From Blastocystis hominis (lineage: Eukaryota; Sar; Bigyra; Opalinata; Blastocystidae), in contig NW_013171865.1 in the NCBI RefSeq assembly GCF_000151665.1, positions 340,001 to 404,000 of the forward strand: a stretch of DNA of 64,000 nt. The letters are read 5' to 3'. The notes under the pieces were generated by a model. It was not told where the DNA came from. It searched no databases and was given only the letters and a program-made list of their open reading frames with translations. The first letter of the stretch is position 1; each line of letters begins with the position of its first letter. Of the stretch, positions 1-13,133 are shown in pieces. The position numbers and the translations under genes were made by a program.

Positions 1-1283
1 GAGTACACAACTAATTTTGCATAGAAAATGTAGGGGGGAGGAGCTCTTGCTCGTGCCATTCGCCAAGCCAAGCAGCCAATTATGAAGTATCTGTCGATTC
101 GAATGAAGGAATCCAATGTAAATTCTGTTCAAGAACTGCTTCCTACGAATGAGAATACGAATGCGAGCACACAGTCCATGGAGGTAAGGACTCAATCTCT
201 TCTAGAGATTAGAAATGGAAATTCATCCGTGTGAATCAAGTGAAGTCTTCTGTCGACGCAGTACTTGAGAATCTCCAACGTAGAACCGAAATCGTTTTGT
301 TTTCTTATTTTTTTTAGAAAGCTACGGCAAGGAGCAGGTATCCCGAGACACCCTCATCCCCTGCGTTCTACGAATTCCAGCATCGCTCGATATCCACGAC
401 AACCCGCTCGTCACTTCTTCCACTGTGATTCTTCAAACCAAAGCGTCTTGTCTCCCTCCTTTTTTCCTGATGGCCAAAACGAATCCTAAAGAACGCTTCG
501 ATGTGATCGACGCCACTGCTGCACCCGGAAACAAAACCACTTTCTTAGGCGATTTGCTTCGCGACCGAGGCACTGTCTTCGCATTCGACCGCGACGCAAA
601 GCGATTTCAGATTCTCTCGCAGCGCTGCGAGGCTTTCGGCAGCGGAAACGTCGTCGTTTTGCGGGTAGAATCACGGACAGATCGAATGCATTCACGGAAA
701 CTTTCTCGAAACGGATCCTTCCTCGCCCAAATTCCAAAACGTGAAGTGCATTCTGGTCGATCCTTCTTGCAGTGGCAGCGGAATGACGCATACGTCTCTC
801 GATATCACACCTCCATCTCGCCAGCGAATCCAGAGCCTGACCAAGTTTCAGTTGCAATGCATCGAGCACGCGGCGAAATTTCCATCGGTGCGTCGCATCA
901 GCTATTCGACGTGTAGTGTTTACAAGGAAGAAAACGAGGAGGTGGTTGCCAAGGCACTGAACAGCCTGGGTTCTGCTTGGGAACTGGAAGCGATTGCTCC
1001 AGAACTGGGTCGAGGAGGATTTGTGGTTGATGGTCTGAGTGAAGCGCAAGCTTCGTGCGTAGTTCGTTGTGAGAAGGAGGATGAAGAGATGGGTCAAGGC
1101 TTTTTTGTGTGCGTTTTTACCAGAAAAGATGGAAAGAGGGAAAAAGAGGGAAGTGAGGCGAAGAGTCGAGCGAGCAAAGTGAAAAAGATGGAGAAAGTGG
1201 TGAAGAAACCTGTGCTTCGCAGTGTATCGAAGAGTAAGAAGCGAGCACCCAGGCATGGAAAAAAGGTACCTTTGGTGAAATAG
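1..1283 (+). CDS. NSUN5: NSUN5/RCM1-type 25S/28S rRNA cytosine-C5 methyltransferase, 5' truncated
   Basis: SAM-dependent RNA m5C methyltransferase of the Nop2/Sun family; NSUN5/Rcm1 methylates one cytosine of large-subunit rRNA. Exons read here: up to 183, 213-279, 318-649 and 681-1283; the introns of 29, 38 and 31 nt all obey GT..AG. The joined protein has the family order: a GGG-containing N-terminal segment, FIRVNQVKSSVDAVLENL, the SAM-binding DATAAPGNKTT, AFDRDAKR, then ILVDPSCSGSGM with the catalytic Cys, and SYSTCSVYKEENEEVV with the second conserved Cys. A Lys/Arg-rich tail follows (about residues 1110-1280 nt). The true start lies left of the window. TAG at 1281 is followed 3 nt later by the poly(A) octamer. 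Family assignment is firm; NSUN5 rather than another Nop2/Sun member rests on the N-terminal GGG region and PSCSGSG context. Confidence 0.87.
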
Positions 1284-1286
1284 TAT

Positions 1287-1294
1287 TGTTTGTT
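1287..1294 (+). terminator. TGTTTGTT poly(A) element of NSUN5
   Basis: Exact octamer starting 3 nt after the TAG stop of NSUN5. Cleavage 4 nt before the octamer would fall inside the TAG and still give UAA after polyadenylation. Confidence 0.75.
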
Positions 1295-2580
1295 TAATAT
1301 AGTGGATAGAGAGAAATGGGTACGTAGAGCATGAAGCAAGGAATCACAAATACTGCAGAGAAAGCACATTATCAATTTGGTTTTATGATACAAAGAGGAC
1401 TGTGTTTCTATGGGTATCTATAGAGGGGTATATTCTTTGATGAATTGATAATGAAAATTGAGAAAAAAGCAATACTTTGATAACAGATAATTGTCATCAA
1501 ATTGGTAATAAAGAATGATATCCTTATTATTAATGTGATGATGGAGAATGATGACGACAATTGTGATTCCTTTGTCGTTGGATAATCCTCCAACCGAATT
1601 TGAGTCCTCAACTGCCCTTCCTTGATTAATCGATCGATAATTATCGGTCAGGAACCGGACTTCACACTAGCTTGCGCCAAAGTCACACTTCTAGTTGATA
1701 TTATTAGGATGACTCATTTTCACTGTTTTTTTAATTAGTATTTACATTGTACACCACAAATCCATTTTGCACTAAACGCACAATTGCAGCTCTAGTTTGA
1801 CAATCGTATCGAATGGTGCAGATCCACATTTATCACATTCGATTCAATATTAAATCTGAAAGAGAATAGTATCCATTCTCGTTAATCACTAATAAGAGTA
1901 TAATTCATATAAATATTACCATATGCTACATCTCAATCTATCTGAAGACAGTGACTAGTTGAAAATATGCCCAAATTGAATGTGTTTTACCAATGTTAAG
2001 AAGGTAATACGGTAATCAAATAGAGAAGAAATTCATTTTATTTTGGTAGTTTCTTTGTAACATATTATCATTACTAATAAACTCATCTAGAATTCTGGCA
2101 ATCAAACAAATTGTATTATGAAAATAAAACCATTATATATGTCTCATGGTATGGAAAAGGAATCGGGGTTTGAGGTTGATATTTGGAATTGATGTATTAC
2201 CAATCAATTTCCCATTTGTACTATAAATAAGATTGATAGTGAGAATGTGATTCTGAACATTGGTTCTCCACATCAAGGTTACACGATTCAAACGAAAATG
2301 AAAGATTGAAAATTAAATGGGAAAGCTGTTATCAAAACGACGAACAATACGATAATAGCAGAATTCGAGTATCGAAGTAACGAGAAAAAAAGACAATGTG
2401 AATTGTATTATGATTCAGGCGAATTATATTTTGATTCGGAATGTGATAATAATAACGAAAAGGATCCATCAATGATAGTCTCATATATATGGATGAGTAG
2501 ATTGATGGCATGGAGGTATAAACAAAAAGAGTTATAATTGGAATAATACTGATCATTCAATGTTATTAAAACATCTAGAT
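1295..2580. other. AT-rich spacer with a decayed MORN-like fragment
   Basis: About 1.3 kb, far richer in A and T than the flanking conserved genes. No intact gene. Short plus-strand stretches around 2150-2200 (YGKGIG) and 2390-2470 (CELYYDSGELYFDSE) recall the MORN units of the neighbouring MORN/LRR gene but are broken by stops, so they look like remnants. No RNA gene was recognised. Confidence 0.5.
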
Positions 2581-5082
2581 TCAATAATTCATATACTGAT
2601 TGATTTTTATAAGATCAGCGAGAATGGAAGAAACATCTATGAATCAAATCAAATCAAATCAATCAAACTATACTCGAAATTGATTTCGATCGAACACACT
2701 CGAATGAATCAGGTAGATTGACATTTTGAAGATTTGGAATATCTATATACTATCAATATTCAATATTCAATAATACTTTCCAATGTTACTACATAAGAAA
2801 AACGTAAACACTCACCTTGAGATTCAATGGATGTTAGATTTGGAAGATCTATACTCTATCATTCAAATCAGTTCATTATTACCTCGCATTACCAAGGAAC
2901 ATGCGTCATCATCAACCCTTCCTCGTAACGCACATTTACCGAGTTGAATGGATTGTAATGATAAAAGATCTATATCAATCATTTCATTCGAATTCATTCA
3001 ATACTCTCAATGATTGTTAATTTTGATTCATGGAATACTAGATTACCTAATGTAATGAATTGTAGATTTGGCAGATCTATGCATTACCCAAATATTCAAT
3101 ATCATATCAATACCTCGAATCACAAATGAACTACCATAAAAATTGTATGACCAATTTCCAATTGTACCAATTTGAATGGATCGTAATTGTGGACAATTCT
3201 TCAATTCAAAGTCTCCAGCAAAATCACTGAAACTATATTCACCAATTTGAATGGATTCCAATGATTCACAATTCAATATGTGGAATGATTTCGACTCATC
3301 ATTTCCAAACCAACTCTTTTTATGAGTAAACGATTTCTTACCGATTTTGATAGTTTTCAATCGATTCAATCCATCGATTTTGAATGCTTTCACTAATCCA
3401 AAACAATCATTGCCGATTTCGATTGATTCCAGACGAATGAAACGAGAGAAATCAAATACTGAATAATCAATCACATTACAAGTCCAATTTGGGATTATTA
3501 TCGATTTTACTGTTGAATCGATGGATTGAATGAAACCAATCTCATACACTGTTGGAAACAATAAATCACTAACATCTAAATGTAATTGATAACAAAAAGG
3601 ACTATAATTACCATTAACGACTGTGTGATATACAAGCTTTAATGAATCAGGAAGATCGACATTTTGAAGATTTGGAATATCTATATACTATCAATATTCA
3701 ATATTCAATAATACTTTCCAATGATATTACACGAGGATGATAAAAACTCTCTCCTTGAGATTCAATGGATGTTAGATTTGGAAGATCTATATTCTGTCAT
3801 TTCAAATCAGTTCATTATTACTTTGCATTATCAAGGAGCATGAGTCATCGTCGTCTCTTCCATATAGTGCACTTCTACCGAGTTGAATGGATTGTAATGA
3901 TAAAAGATCTATATCAATCATTTCATTCGAATTCATTCAATACTTTCGATTATTGTTGATAATGATCTACGGAATGTATCGTCACCTAATGTAATGAATT
4001 GTAGATTTGGCAGATCTATGCATTACCCAAATATTCAATATCATATCAATACCTCGAATCACAAATGAACTACCATAGAAATTGTATGACCAACTTCCAA
4101 TTGTACCAATTTGAATGGATCGTAATTGTGGACAATTCTTCAATTCAAAGTCTCCAGCAAAATCACTGAAACTATATTCACCAATTTGAATGGATTCCAA
4201 TGATTCACAATTCAATATGTGGAATGACTTCGATTCATCATCTCCATAATCATTCTTCATCTGAGTAAATGAATTGTTTCCGATTTTGATAGTTTTCAAT
4301 CGATTCAATCCATCGATTTTGAATGCTTTCACTAATTCAAAACAATCATTGCCGATTTCGATTGATTCCAAATTATACAACAATGAAACATCCCAATCAA
4401 CCAATACACAATTGTCACTCAGTTTCAAATGTTTCATTCCCATATTCATTGGCTTGCTTCCATCTCCTTCATATTTTTCATCAGTATCACTTTCAATTCC
4501 ATTATACCATTCACATTCATTCACTAATTTACCATATCGATCATACACTTTTCCAATTCCAAATCGATTATCATCACACCAATATCCTTCATATTCTATA
4601 CATCCATTATTATGATAACTCGTTCCATATCCAAATCGTTTCCAATTGATCATTATGCCCTTGAACACCAATATTCCATCATCATCATACATTTCACCAT
4701 ATCCAAATGGAATTCCAATTTTATCTTCTTTTTCGTTTTCTTTTTCTATCAATACCAAGCCTTCAAATCGACTTCCATGATCCAAATCCACGATTCCTTC
4801 TACTACTACTTCTATGGATTGTTCATCATTATATGAAATAGCACCAATTTGATGATTTCCAAACACTTTCAACACTTTCTGCTCATTGAGGACAAATCCT
4901 TGATTCATGAATACTCCATTATTGAATTGCAATACTACACATTCTCTATTACTCATAATGAGTAAAATCCAGCCATCCACTTTCATTTCTTCACTCAAGC
5001 ACGTCTGCACATTTTTAATAATGGAACTATCAACATGATAGTTACTAATAGCAGAATTGACAAAATCAGCAAGTCTTTGCAT
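2581..5082 (-). CDS. MORN/leucine-rich-repeat family protein A, multi-exon
   Basis: Lineage-specific protein of unknown function; no catalytic motif seen. Start ATG at 5082 is chosen because the paralogue at 35849 begins at the same residue (MQ..VDFVNSAISNYH). Exon 1 (4053-5082) encodes an N-terminal segment, about three MORN-like units (FGYGEMYDDDGI, FGYGTSYHNNGCIEYEGYW, FGIGKVYDRYGK) and LRRs of the form LESIEIGN.CF and LKTIKIGNNSF. After it come single LRR units on separate exons, each separated by a 32-37 nt intron (first one 4016-4052) beginning GTATTGA or GTAATAA and ending TAG, always in phase 1 so that a D or N codon is rebuilt before LP.L. A second copy of the LRR block lies within the gene at about 3043-3600. 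The last exon ends at TGA 2581. The base composition is strongly AT-rich compared with neighbours. Possible roles such as cortical scaffold or surface protein are guesses. Confidence 0.7.
2715..4370. repeat. Tandem direct repeat inside MORN/LRR gene A, about 720-bp units offset by 938-939 bp
   Basis: The segment at about 2715-3430 is nearly identical to that at about 3653-4370. Four anchors give the same offset: 2723/3661 (938), 2941/3880, 3072/4011 and 3382/4321 (each 939). The duplicated unit holds LRR exons and their introns, so the repeat number grew by whole-block duplication. Confidence 0.85.
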
Positions 5083-5199
5083 TTCAATCACCTAATATAA
5101 GAAAACCTAGCAATTTCTCTATATGCTTTTTTCTCCAATGTTGCCCGACATCATACAACTAGCATCATTATCTCTCGTTACTTATTTCTACAAACACTA

Positions 5200-8100
5200 T
5201 TAACTCACAAAAGTTAGAAAATCATGAAGATCCTCCTCTCTTATATTCTCATCCTTCAGCTTCGTTTGCAAATGCTTCATCATAAAGTACTTCACAGTGA
5301 CCGAATCCAAATTCAAGTTAATGTTAAACATGTCCGCAACTTCCTTTGCCCGACTTAACACAGATTCTGGAATCATTGAGAGTCTGGCTACATTCAATCC
5401 AAAACTCTCCGGACAGACTCCCTCAACCAGTTTGTATAAAAAGGTCACTCGATCCTGACCGTTCACTTGTTCCAAAAGATAGGACATATATCCAGTACTA
5501 ATCGAAGGATCGTTTACAAAGGAGGTGATAATAAAGTTATAATGCGTAGAAAAGAGGAGACGGCACTTCTTAATGTGCGACAAGTACTTCAGGACTGCAT
5601 AAACAATCGCAGATCCATCATAAGTGCTGGTTCCACGTCCCAGCTCATCGATGATTAGAAAACTGTCTTCTGTGCAGTTTGATAAAATCAGCGAAGTCTC
5701 GATGAGTTCTACATAGAACGTGGACTGGTTCGATAAAATCCGGTCTCTAGTCATCACAAAACAAAGCAGATATCGACTGCGCACCAATGCGAGTGAAAAT
5801 CCGATCCACTGGACTCAAACGCATGTAGGAAGCAGGAACAAAGCAGCCAATCTGAGCAAGAATAATGCTCACCGCAACTTGGCGCAGCAGAGTGCTCTTT
5901 CCGCCCATATTCGGACCTGTAATGATCTTGCAGCTCGCTACACAATTCAACTCTACTCGAAGTCGCTACCTGCGCTTCCTCCGAGCGAGATGTCGTTCGC
6001 AATGAAGTCGCCGTGGCTAAACGTGTTGATTACGCAGGGATGACGCGAGTTCTGAAGCTCGAGAACAGCGCTCGCCCCTCGGCCGCGTTCAACGAAAAGA
6101 GGACGCGCGCAGTCTCCTCGATTGTCCCCCACAGACGACGCAACGGCTAGGGATTGAAGAACGTCCAGCGTGGCCACGCAATTCACCATCTGTTTCCAAT
6201 GATCGTAGTGCTAAGCTCGAGAAACACATCCATCTCTACTTGATAGAATTTGGTAAACACCGTGGCCGTGCAATTCTTGAGAGCAGTTTGCTTTTTATCT
6301 TCGAGAACTTGCAGTCGAGCGAACTGCTCCTGGATGTAGGGAGTCCAGAAACGTTTGAAACCCTTCTTCCGCGATTTCAGCAGAAACTCCTTCGGCATGG
6401 CTCCGAGACTTTGACAGACCGATTCTGGGAACTGAAGTTGGAAGCGGTCCTTGTTACTTCCGAAATACTCGATCTTTCTACCAGAAAACGCAAACAGAAT
6501 GACTACTGGCAATGAAACCGGTTTCGAATCTCCTCGAGATAGTTCTCCAAGTTTCGCTGCGTGCTTTGAAGATCCATAGAAATCTTGTCCAGCTCTGGAT
6601 CCATTCCAGGCTTCGGCATGATAATTCCCTGCTCGATAGCGACCTCGTGATTGAAGGAATGATCAAAAAAGTCGAGCACACTGGTCATATCTGGGAATTC
6701 AAGTTTGTTCGTCGCAGAAGAGGATGAATCCAAAGAAGAAATCGTAAACAAACTCCGCAAAATCTCGGAGGAGAAGGACTCAGACACCGATTTGAAGGTT
6801 TTGAGGATCTGCTTCATTACCTCGATCAATTGCACAAAATCTTTGATCTTCCGCGTGTTGTATCTAGTGAAAACTTCTCCTCGGATCGTTACTTTTTGTC
6901 CTCGTAGTACTGCGCACGATTATCCGGATGCGCTTTGAGAATTACGCTCTGGCAATAATCATGAAGACGGCTGAGCAGTCTATCTACATCGACTATTCCT
7001 TTAAACGACGTCGTGATGAGTTGACTGATATGGGTCTTCGAAATCAATTCCTCCACAGCATCCAATCGTCTAATCGATTAGAAAGCACTTCAAAAGACGG
7101 ACTTGTTTATGGCGTCAATTTGATAAAGTGGCTTGCACAACCATTCTTTCAAAAGACGTTTTCCGAAGGGAGTCACTGTATGATCGATATACTGGAACAG
7201 CGAATTCGTGGATGGATTCGATGGGTCTGGAAGAATGTCAAGATTCCTCAGCGTTATCGCATCGAGAATCATGTTCGATTGGGTTGGCACTTCTTCCAAT
7301 TGATTCGAAATGAAGGGAACAAGCTGGTCTCGCTCTCGATCGATATTGTCAATCAGATAGAATTTATGTTGGCTCATGAGCAATCTGGCAACACAGCATC
7401 GATGCAAATAAGCAGAGCTCAAATACAACGCTGATAAAACTTGAGAGAAGGCTGGCTCTGGATGCTCGCGGTCCTTTACGATCATCTCTAACAGATCGGG
7501 CCATTCTCCCTTTGGCATCGAATCGTCGTCTGTGTCAAACAGATTGTTTTGTTTCACGAGTCGGAGCAGATGCTGCGGCTCGAATGACGACTGAGGATCC
7601 ACGAACGACAGCATTGCAGACGGGCATTCTCGGCGGAGGAGCTGGATCGTTCGGGAATGAAGCGCGTTCTTGTGAAGAATGAACTCGGTGGGAAGGAAGC
7701 GCAAAAGCTGCGTCCGAAGGGCGGTTCGCTGGTCGTCGTCGATAAACTGGCCGAGATAGAAATCGCCAAACACTACAAAGAAGGTAAAGAAAGGAGACTA
7801 CCTGTATCGACAATGCACAACCCAATCACGACAGCCGCATTCTTTCCTCCTTGAACCATTTTCTTTCCCTTTTCTTCGTCCTTTCCCAAATCTTCTTCTT
7901 CTGGACTTTCATCTTTTCGCTCTTCCACAATGGAGCAAAGGATGCGATGATCCTTCTGGTTGTAGATCTTGTCGACCGTTCCATGGCCTGCTACGCCGGG
8001 CGTGATGATGCTGCACACTTCTCTTCGGACTACTTGCGACTATGCGTTATTTCGCTCTCGATCAACGTGCTTTTTTCTCGGAGACTGCGTTTCTCTCCTT

Positions 8101-9555
8101 CATCTGCTGCGGAGTTTCCGTTTGCTCCACGCGCGCCACACGATAATTCGCATTGACGAGTTGATTACTGAATTTGCTGTAGGCCGCTTCAGGGAAACCA
8201 GCATGCGCAGTTTCTCCTTTCATATACACCAGATCGCAGACTTTCACTACGATATCGGCGTCCATGTGATAGGTTTCATAGAACTTTCCCACCTTCATAA
8301 GAAGGACACAATCGAACGCTTGCTGCTTCACGGCCCACCATTGCTTCATCCCGTTTGTACAACCCCTCAGATAGTCGGAAGGAACAAAAAGCGACGTGGG
8401 GTCGTATTTCGGATCGGAAGGAGAATGCTTATACTTGTCGCGTGGGTGAATCATCCATTCAGTGTTGTCGTGCGCATGTTCGCCTGCGTTTAGAATCACA
8501 GCTCCCTTCTTCTCCGATAGTTTCTCGTCATCTAACCCCGCTTCCGAAGTGCGTTGACGCTTTGGTGTGGATTTTGGAGTTGAAGAAGGTCTTGGAAGTT
8601 TGGATGGCGTGGAAACCGGCGAAGAGGAATAAGCAGAAATTGAAGGAGCGGGTCGTTTTGTGGGTGTACGAGGAACAGAAGGGGTGATGGCTGGTTTCGA
8701 AGGCGTTTTCTTTGAAAGAATCGGTGCATCCGAGTCCGAATCGGAATCGGAATCACTCACGATGAATCGACGGAGTTTCGCAATGGGAATGTCATCATCT
8801 TCGTCGTCGTCGTCGTCATCCTTGTCGTCGTTTGAATTGGGTTGGTAGGCATCGTCCGAGTCAGTCGACTTGCTGGTCTGGCTTTTCCGGCTTGATTTCA
8901 CAGGCTTTGGACTGTTCTTTATAATAGGTTGCTCTGGCGCTGAATGAGGCTGCTCTGGAGAATGCTGTGTGGGGATCTCCTGCTTTGATTCTGCTTTGTT
9001 TTCCGTTTCTATCTCCATTTTTAATTCGGGTTCTGTTTCCGGTTCGGGCTCCGGTTCTTGTTCCATTTTCTTGTTTGCAACATCCGAACCCTTCGCTTCA
9101 GACTCCACGATTTCATACTGCTCCTTTGTACTATCAATCCACTCAACTTCCCCATCATCATAACTACATAGCAGAGAACAGAGCAAATATACAGAACTTC
9201 GAGCTTCTCTTGCTGCTGAGATCGTATAGTGCCAGTATACCATTCATCATCCTTCGATTATGAGACAAGATCAACTCTTACATTGGGCCAATAGATACGA
9301 ATTCGTTTATTCACTTTACTGCTTTCAGACACTACACTCGTTGGAGAAGTTACCTCCTCCTTCTTCAAAAGTGGTTGTTTCGTTTCTTTCTCCGAATTCT
9401 GTATGCTCTTTACAGGAGATGAAGTAGAGGGAGTTTGTTGGCTCGGAGAAACTAATGATTCACTTGAGACTATCCAAATCAGTACCCTTCTTGGGACTTT
9501 TGAAAAAATCAAATAGCGTTTTCTTCTGAGGCGTCGATTTATTGCTTCTGACCAT
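5200..9555 (-). CDS. MSH6: DNA mismatch repair protein MSH6 (MutS-alpha subunit)
   Basis: Partner of MSH2 in recognition of mismatches and small loops. Start ATG 9555 opens with [18 protein letters not shown], a PCNA-binding motif like human MSH6 QSTLYSFF but with Lys at the usual Gln position. A Tudor-like domain follows ([15 protein letters not shown] then [10 protein letters not shown] after removing an intron), as in plant MSH6. Next come an acidic linker, the mismatch-binding MutS I domain with the Phe-x-Glu motif in [13 protein letters not shown], the lever/clamp domains, and the ATPase: Walker [10 protein letters not shown] near 5900 and signature [12 protein letters not shown] near 5640. 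Many introns of about 30 nt break the frame. The TAA stop at 5200 is followed by TGTTTGTA, one base off the poly(A) octamer. The upstream divergent neighbour is Nup155, 247 bp away. Confidence 0.93.
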
Positions 9556-9802
9556 TCTCAAAAGAAAAGAAAAGGAAAATGCAATTTTGGGTGGCTTTTG
9601 GCGGTAATTTAAATACATCGATTCTAGATTCTATCCATTGATTTGCAGCATTTCACCAGGTATCACGCCATCTTTCATACAGGTGACTCCATTTTACATT
9701 ATAGCACTATATCATAATTTAGTTTGCAATAATATGTCATATCAGAAGTGTTTGAATAACATCACAAATTCATCACTCTGAGTTGTCCTAACCATTTTTA
9801 CA

Positions 9803-12800
9803 ATGAAAAGGGGATGGCAAAGTGAAAGGTCAGAGAACGAGTTGAAACAAGAAGAGGAAGTGATAAACAATGTAGGAACGAGTAAAATCGAGTCTCATTT
9901 TGCAGCTCATGGAAGAAATTAGAAACACACCCGATTCTGTGGATGCTTTTATGTTAAGAACTGTTCCTGTTGAATACAACACAGAGTTAGAAAAGCAATG
10001 TAGAAATGGCGATTTGAGTTATGTTGCTCCTATTTACTTCGAATCATCTGTAGTTTTCCGTCGAGAAGTACATTTCCTTTCCTCCTGCAGTTCAGGAAAT
10101 ACAAACACAGTCAGGCTATATTCCAGAGTTTAATCTGCTCTATGTTCTGGGTGTCAACGACATTTGGTTCTGGGTTCTGGGTTCAAACAAGCACTGGATA
10201 TGTTATAGAGAGTTATTAGATCGTGTCATAAAGATTTGCTATTCAAATTATCCAGGACTTGTTGTTGTGACCAAATCGCAAATTGTTCTTCTGGAGCTTC
10301 AAGTGGATCGTTTCTCTGTGGCTGTTCCGAGACAAGTTTACAGCGAACCAATCCGTGGAGAGTCCGTGACGGACCTTCAGTACTGCAATGGTCATATATA
10401 CGTTGTCTTTCAAGATGGAACCATTAGCGAGTTCTGTCCTTCTGTCAGACGAACTTTCTTCAGTTTTCCTCTCTCTTCCGTGATTCCTCGGTCCTCCTCT
10501 TCGCCTATCCGACTCATGCGATACGACGAAGCGAGCAACTACCTCTACACCCTTCTAGAGAATGAGAGAATCTGCGTCTATGCGGTGAACGCGGACTCGC
10601 TGACACTGTTGGACACCATCGAGAATATCACCGAAGTCGCTCAAACCCCGATCCAATGCGCGTCCGATTGGACTCTAATCGGTTTGGATTTCCTCCCTTA
10701 CGGACTCTGTCCATTCCCTGTTCTCGTCGCCACGGCACGCAATGGAACGCGGTTTTTCCTTTGTGTGAAAGACGGCAAGCTCCAGCGCTCCCTCCTCCGC
10801 CTCAGCTCGCAGAACGGACTCACAGTGAACTCGACGGCGATCGTTGGAAGCACCTTCGTGCAGACCACTGCTGCCAATCAAGTCTTCTTTACCACGCGAT
10901 GTGCCAGTCCGCATCCCGTGTATCTCGAGGTCTCGGAGCTGCTGAAGGAGAAGTTCCCCGCGATCGAGCGTGTCTATTCCCTTCCGGAGCTCCAGATGCA
11001 TCGGAAATGCTCGCGCCATCGATGCGAACTTCGCTTTTGGTAGGCTTCAAGCAGCTTTTGCGATTTTAGCGGAATCCACAATCTCTTGTTTGACGACGTC
11101 GAGACGAAAATTCTGTTCGTGGGCTACGGGTTCGCAGCGATCGTGACCAAAGCGATCTATCACACGGCGATTCGCAACATCGCCGATGTCTCGCGAGCCT
11201 CGCCCATCGAAATCTTTGAGTCCTTCTTGGTTTCGGAGCTTCCAGATCCCTCGGAGCTTTCGGAACTTTCAAAGCTTTCAAAGATGGAATTGGACGCGAT
11301 TGCGTCGATCTCCTTCCCCTACACGCTCATCCAGCAAACCTTCGCGCGTCTGCTCGATCCGATTTGGAACCATCCTCTCTTTACGCTCTCCTCCTCGCTC
11401 ACCTTCTCTCAATCCATCATCGAGCGTCTTGCGAGCATTCTCCGCCAGTTCAAGCGCTTCTACGAATCACATTTCGATCTCAACTCCTCCGACGACTCCG
11501 CGTTGAATCCGCAGATTGGGAACGACTACCGTTTGCTCTGCAGACTGCAGGATATTTGCGGCCTCTCCCTTCACGTTCACCTCCACTCCTTCCATTCCCT
11601 CTAGTTGCTCGCTCTGGACTGCAGACCGCTCGTTCTCGTCGACAAGCGCTTGCTCTCGGTGCTGGCCAACGCCTCTCTGAAGATGTGCGTGCTGCGCCCC
11701 AACGCGCTTCGCTGCCTCGAGAAGACGGTTCTCCAACTGATCGAGCGCTTCTACATCCCGCGATGCTCCGACTACGACCAGTTCGAGAAGATCTGCGAGT
11801 CGCTTCAGCAGGAATGCGGAGACTTCTTCAGCCCCTGCGAGAAGCTCTTCATGGAGGCGCAGTTCTTGGTCCGAACGCCCGACGTCTCCGAGAACCAGCT
11901 CTCCTTCGCGGCCGACAAGCTGCAGCGGATCTTCGGGCTGACGCCCTTCTCCAAAGTGGATCGATTCGTTCGTCGTATCGAGCGGATTCTGCTTCCCGAC
12001 AGGCCCGAGCTCGCGATCCAAGTCTTCCTTCAAGGCGCGTCGCACATCCAGCTCGCGAACTGCAGCGACGGACCCAACTGCTCGAAGCTGCGCATGCTGG
12101 ACAACCAGAAAGCGGCTCGCGCTTCGCTCATCGCCGCGGCGCGCGCAGTCGTCGAGAGCACCATCGACGCGCCGTCTGCAATTTCGAATCTCCAGAAGTT
12201 CTGCGATCTGGCGTCGCAATCGTCGGTGTTTGATCTATTCAATTGGCTGATGGCGACGCATCGCGAAGATCTGCTGATTGAGCTGAAGCACAAAGAGCTC
12301 GAGCAGTTCTTGCTGCATCAGGATTTCTTCACATTGCAGCGACTCTACGTGCATCGAAAAGAGATCCGAAAGGCGATCCAGCTTCTCTACGAAGTCGCTG
12401 TGCTGTCGCATCACATCAATATCCAGCTAAACGAGCGAATCGAAGCGCTCAATCTCTGCATTCAGCTATTCGACCAGGTCGATTTGAGCTTGGAGCCGTT
12501 TTCGTACCCCGAATTAACGCTCCCCAACTTACGCCATCACTTGAATTACCTTCTGATTTGCTACGAAACCGGTCTGGACGCCGTCGATCTATCGCACTGC
12601 GACGAGCTGCTTCGGTCGTGCCGCGAGCGCCATCTCTACGATCTCGTTCTCTATCTGCTGCAGATTCAAAACGACAACGACGAGAAAGCCGTCAAGGACG
12701 CGTGGAACGACTTCATGAACGCGTGTTTCGACACGTACGCCATCGAGGACAGCGTGGCGCGCATTATTGAAACGATGGTTCGCCTCGCAGATGAAACGAT

Positions 12801-13119
12801 GATCCCTCTGGCGCTGATTTTAGAACGCGTGCTGATCGCTGGCTATCAAACTCCCGAGCGGATTGTGCGCGAGAGTGGATGCAGCGTGAGCTTCGTGACT
12901 CACCAGCTGCTCGAGCTTCTGCGGCTCCGTCTAGAAGAGGATTGGCGTTTGAAGGTCGCAGCGCTGACGTTGAAGTAGAAGCGAAGGATTGGATGCATGA
13001 TAGAGTTTATTCGCCGCCGATGCGATCGCTGTTGCAGGTCATCGAGGGCGATTTGGTCGCCATTCTGGAACACCAAGACGAAGCCAAGCAGCTCATCGAA
13101 CAGATCCACTCGTTGCTTT
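9803..13119 (+). CDS. NUP155: Nucleoporin Nup155/Nup170
   Basis: Large inner-ring scaffold nucleoporin: N-terminal beta-propeller, C-terminal alpha-solenoid. Start ATG 9803 (MKRGWQSERSENELKQEEE); a 34-nt intron leads into LMEEIRNTPDSVDAF. Further introns: GTCGAGAAG..GCAG near 10060-10090, 30 nt at 11041-11070, 30 nt ending 11604, and 32 nt ending 12978. Recognisable family segments are NLLYVLGVNDIWFW, the C-terminal LQRLYVHRKEIRKAIQLL with INIQLNERIEALNLC, and the closing VIEGDLVAILEHQDE. The reading frame has no stop before the TGTTTGTT at 13124; the next in-frame TGA (13131) overlaps the octamer. A T in codon position 1 at 13119 lies 5 nt before it, so the stop is probably UAA made by polyadenylation, giving C-terminus ..IEQIHSLL. 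Confidence 0.86.
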
Positions 13120-13123
13120 ATTC

Positions 13124-13131
13124 TGTTTGTT
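13124..13131 (+). terminator. TGTTTGTT poly(A) element of Nup155
   Basis: Lies inside the open frame of Nup155 and forms the left arm of an inverted repeat with 13134-13141. Confidence 0.75.
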
Positions 13132-13133
13132 GA

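Noticed and set aside
665-680. 16-nt intron in NSUN5
   Set aside because: A GT 15 nt upstream (650) gives a 31-nt intron in the same frame and a better match to the family (GSGNIECIHGNFL).
3043-3561. Separate 172-residue LRR gene or pseudogene
   Set aside because: It is an internal exon block of MORN/LRR gene A; the apparent ends are inside introns, and splicing connects it to flanking LRR exons.
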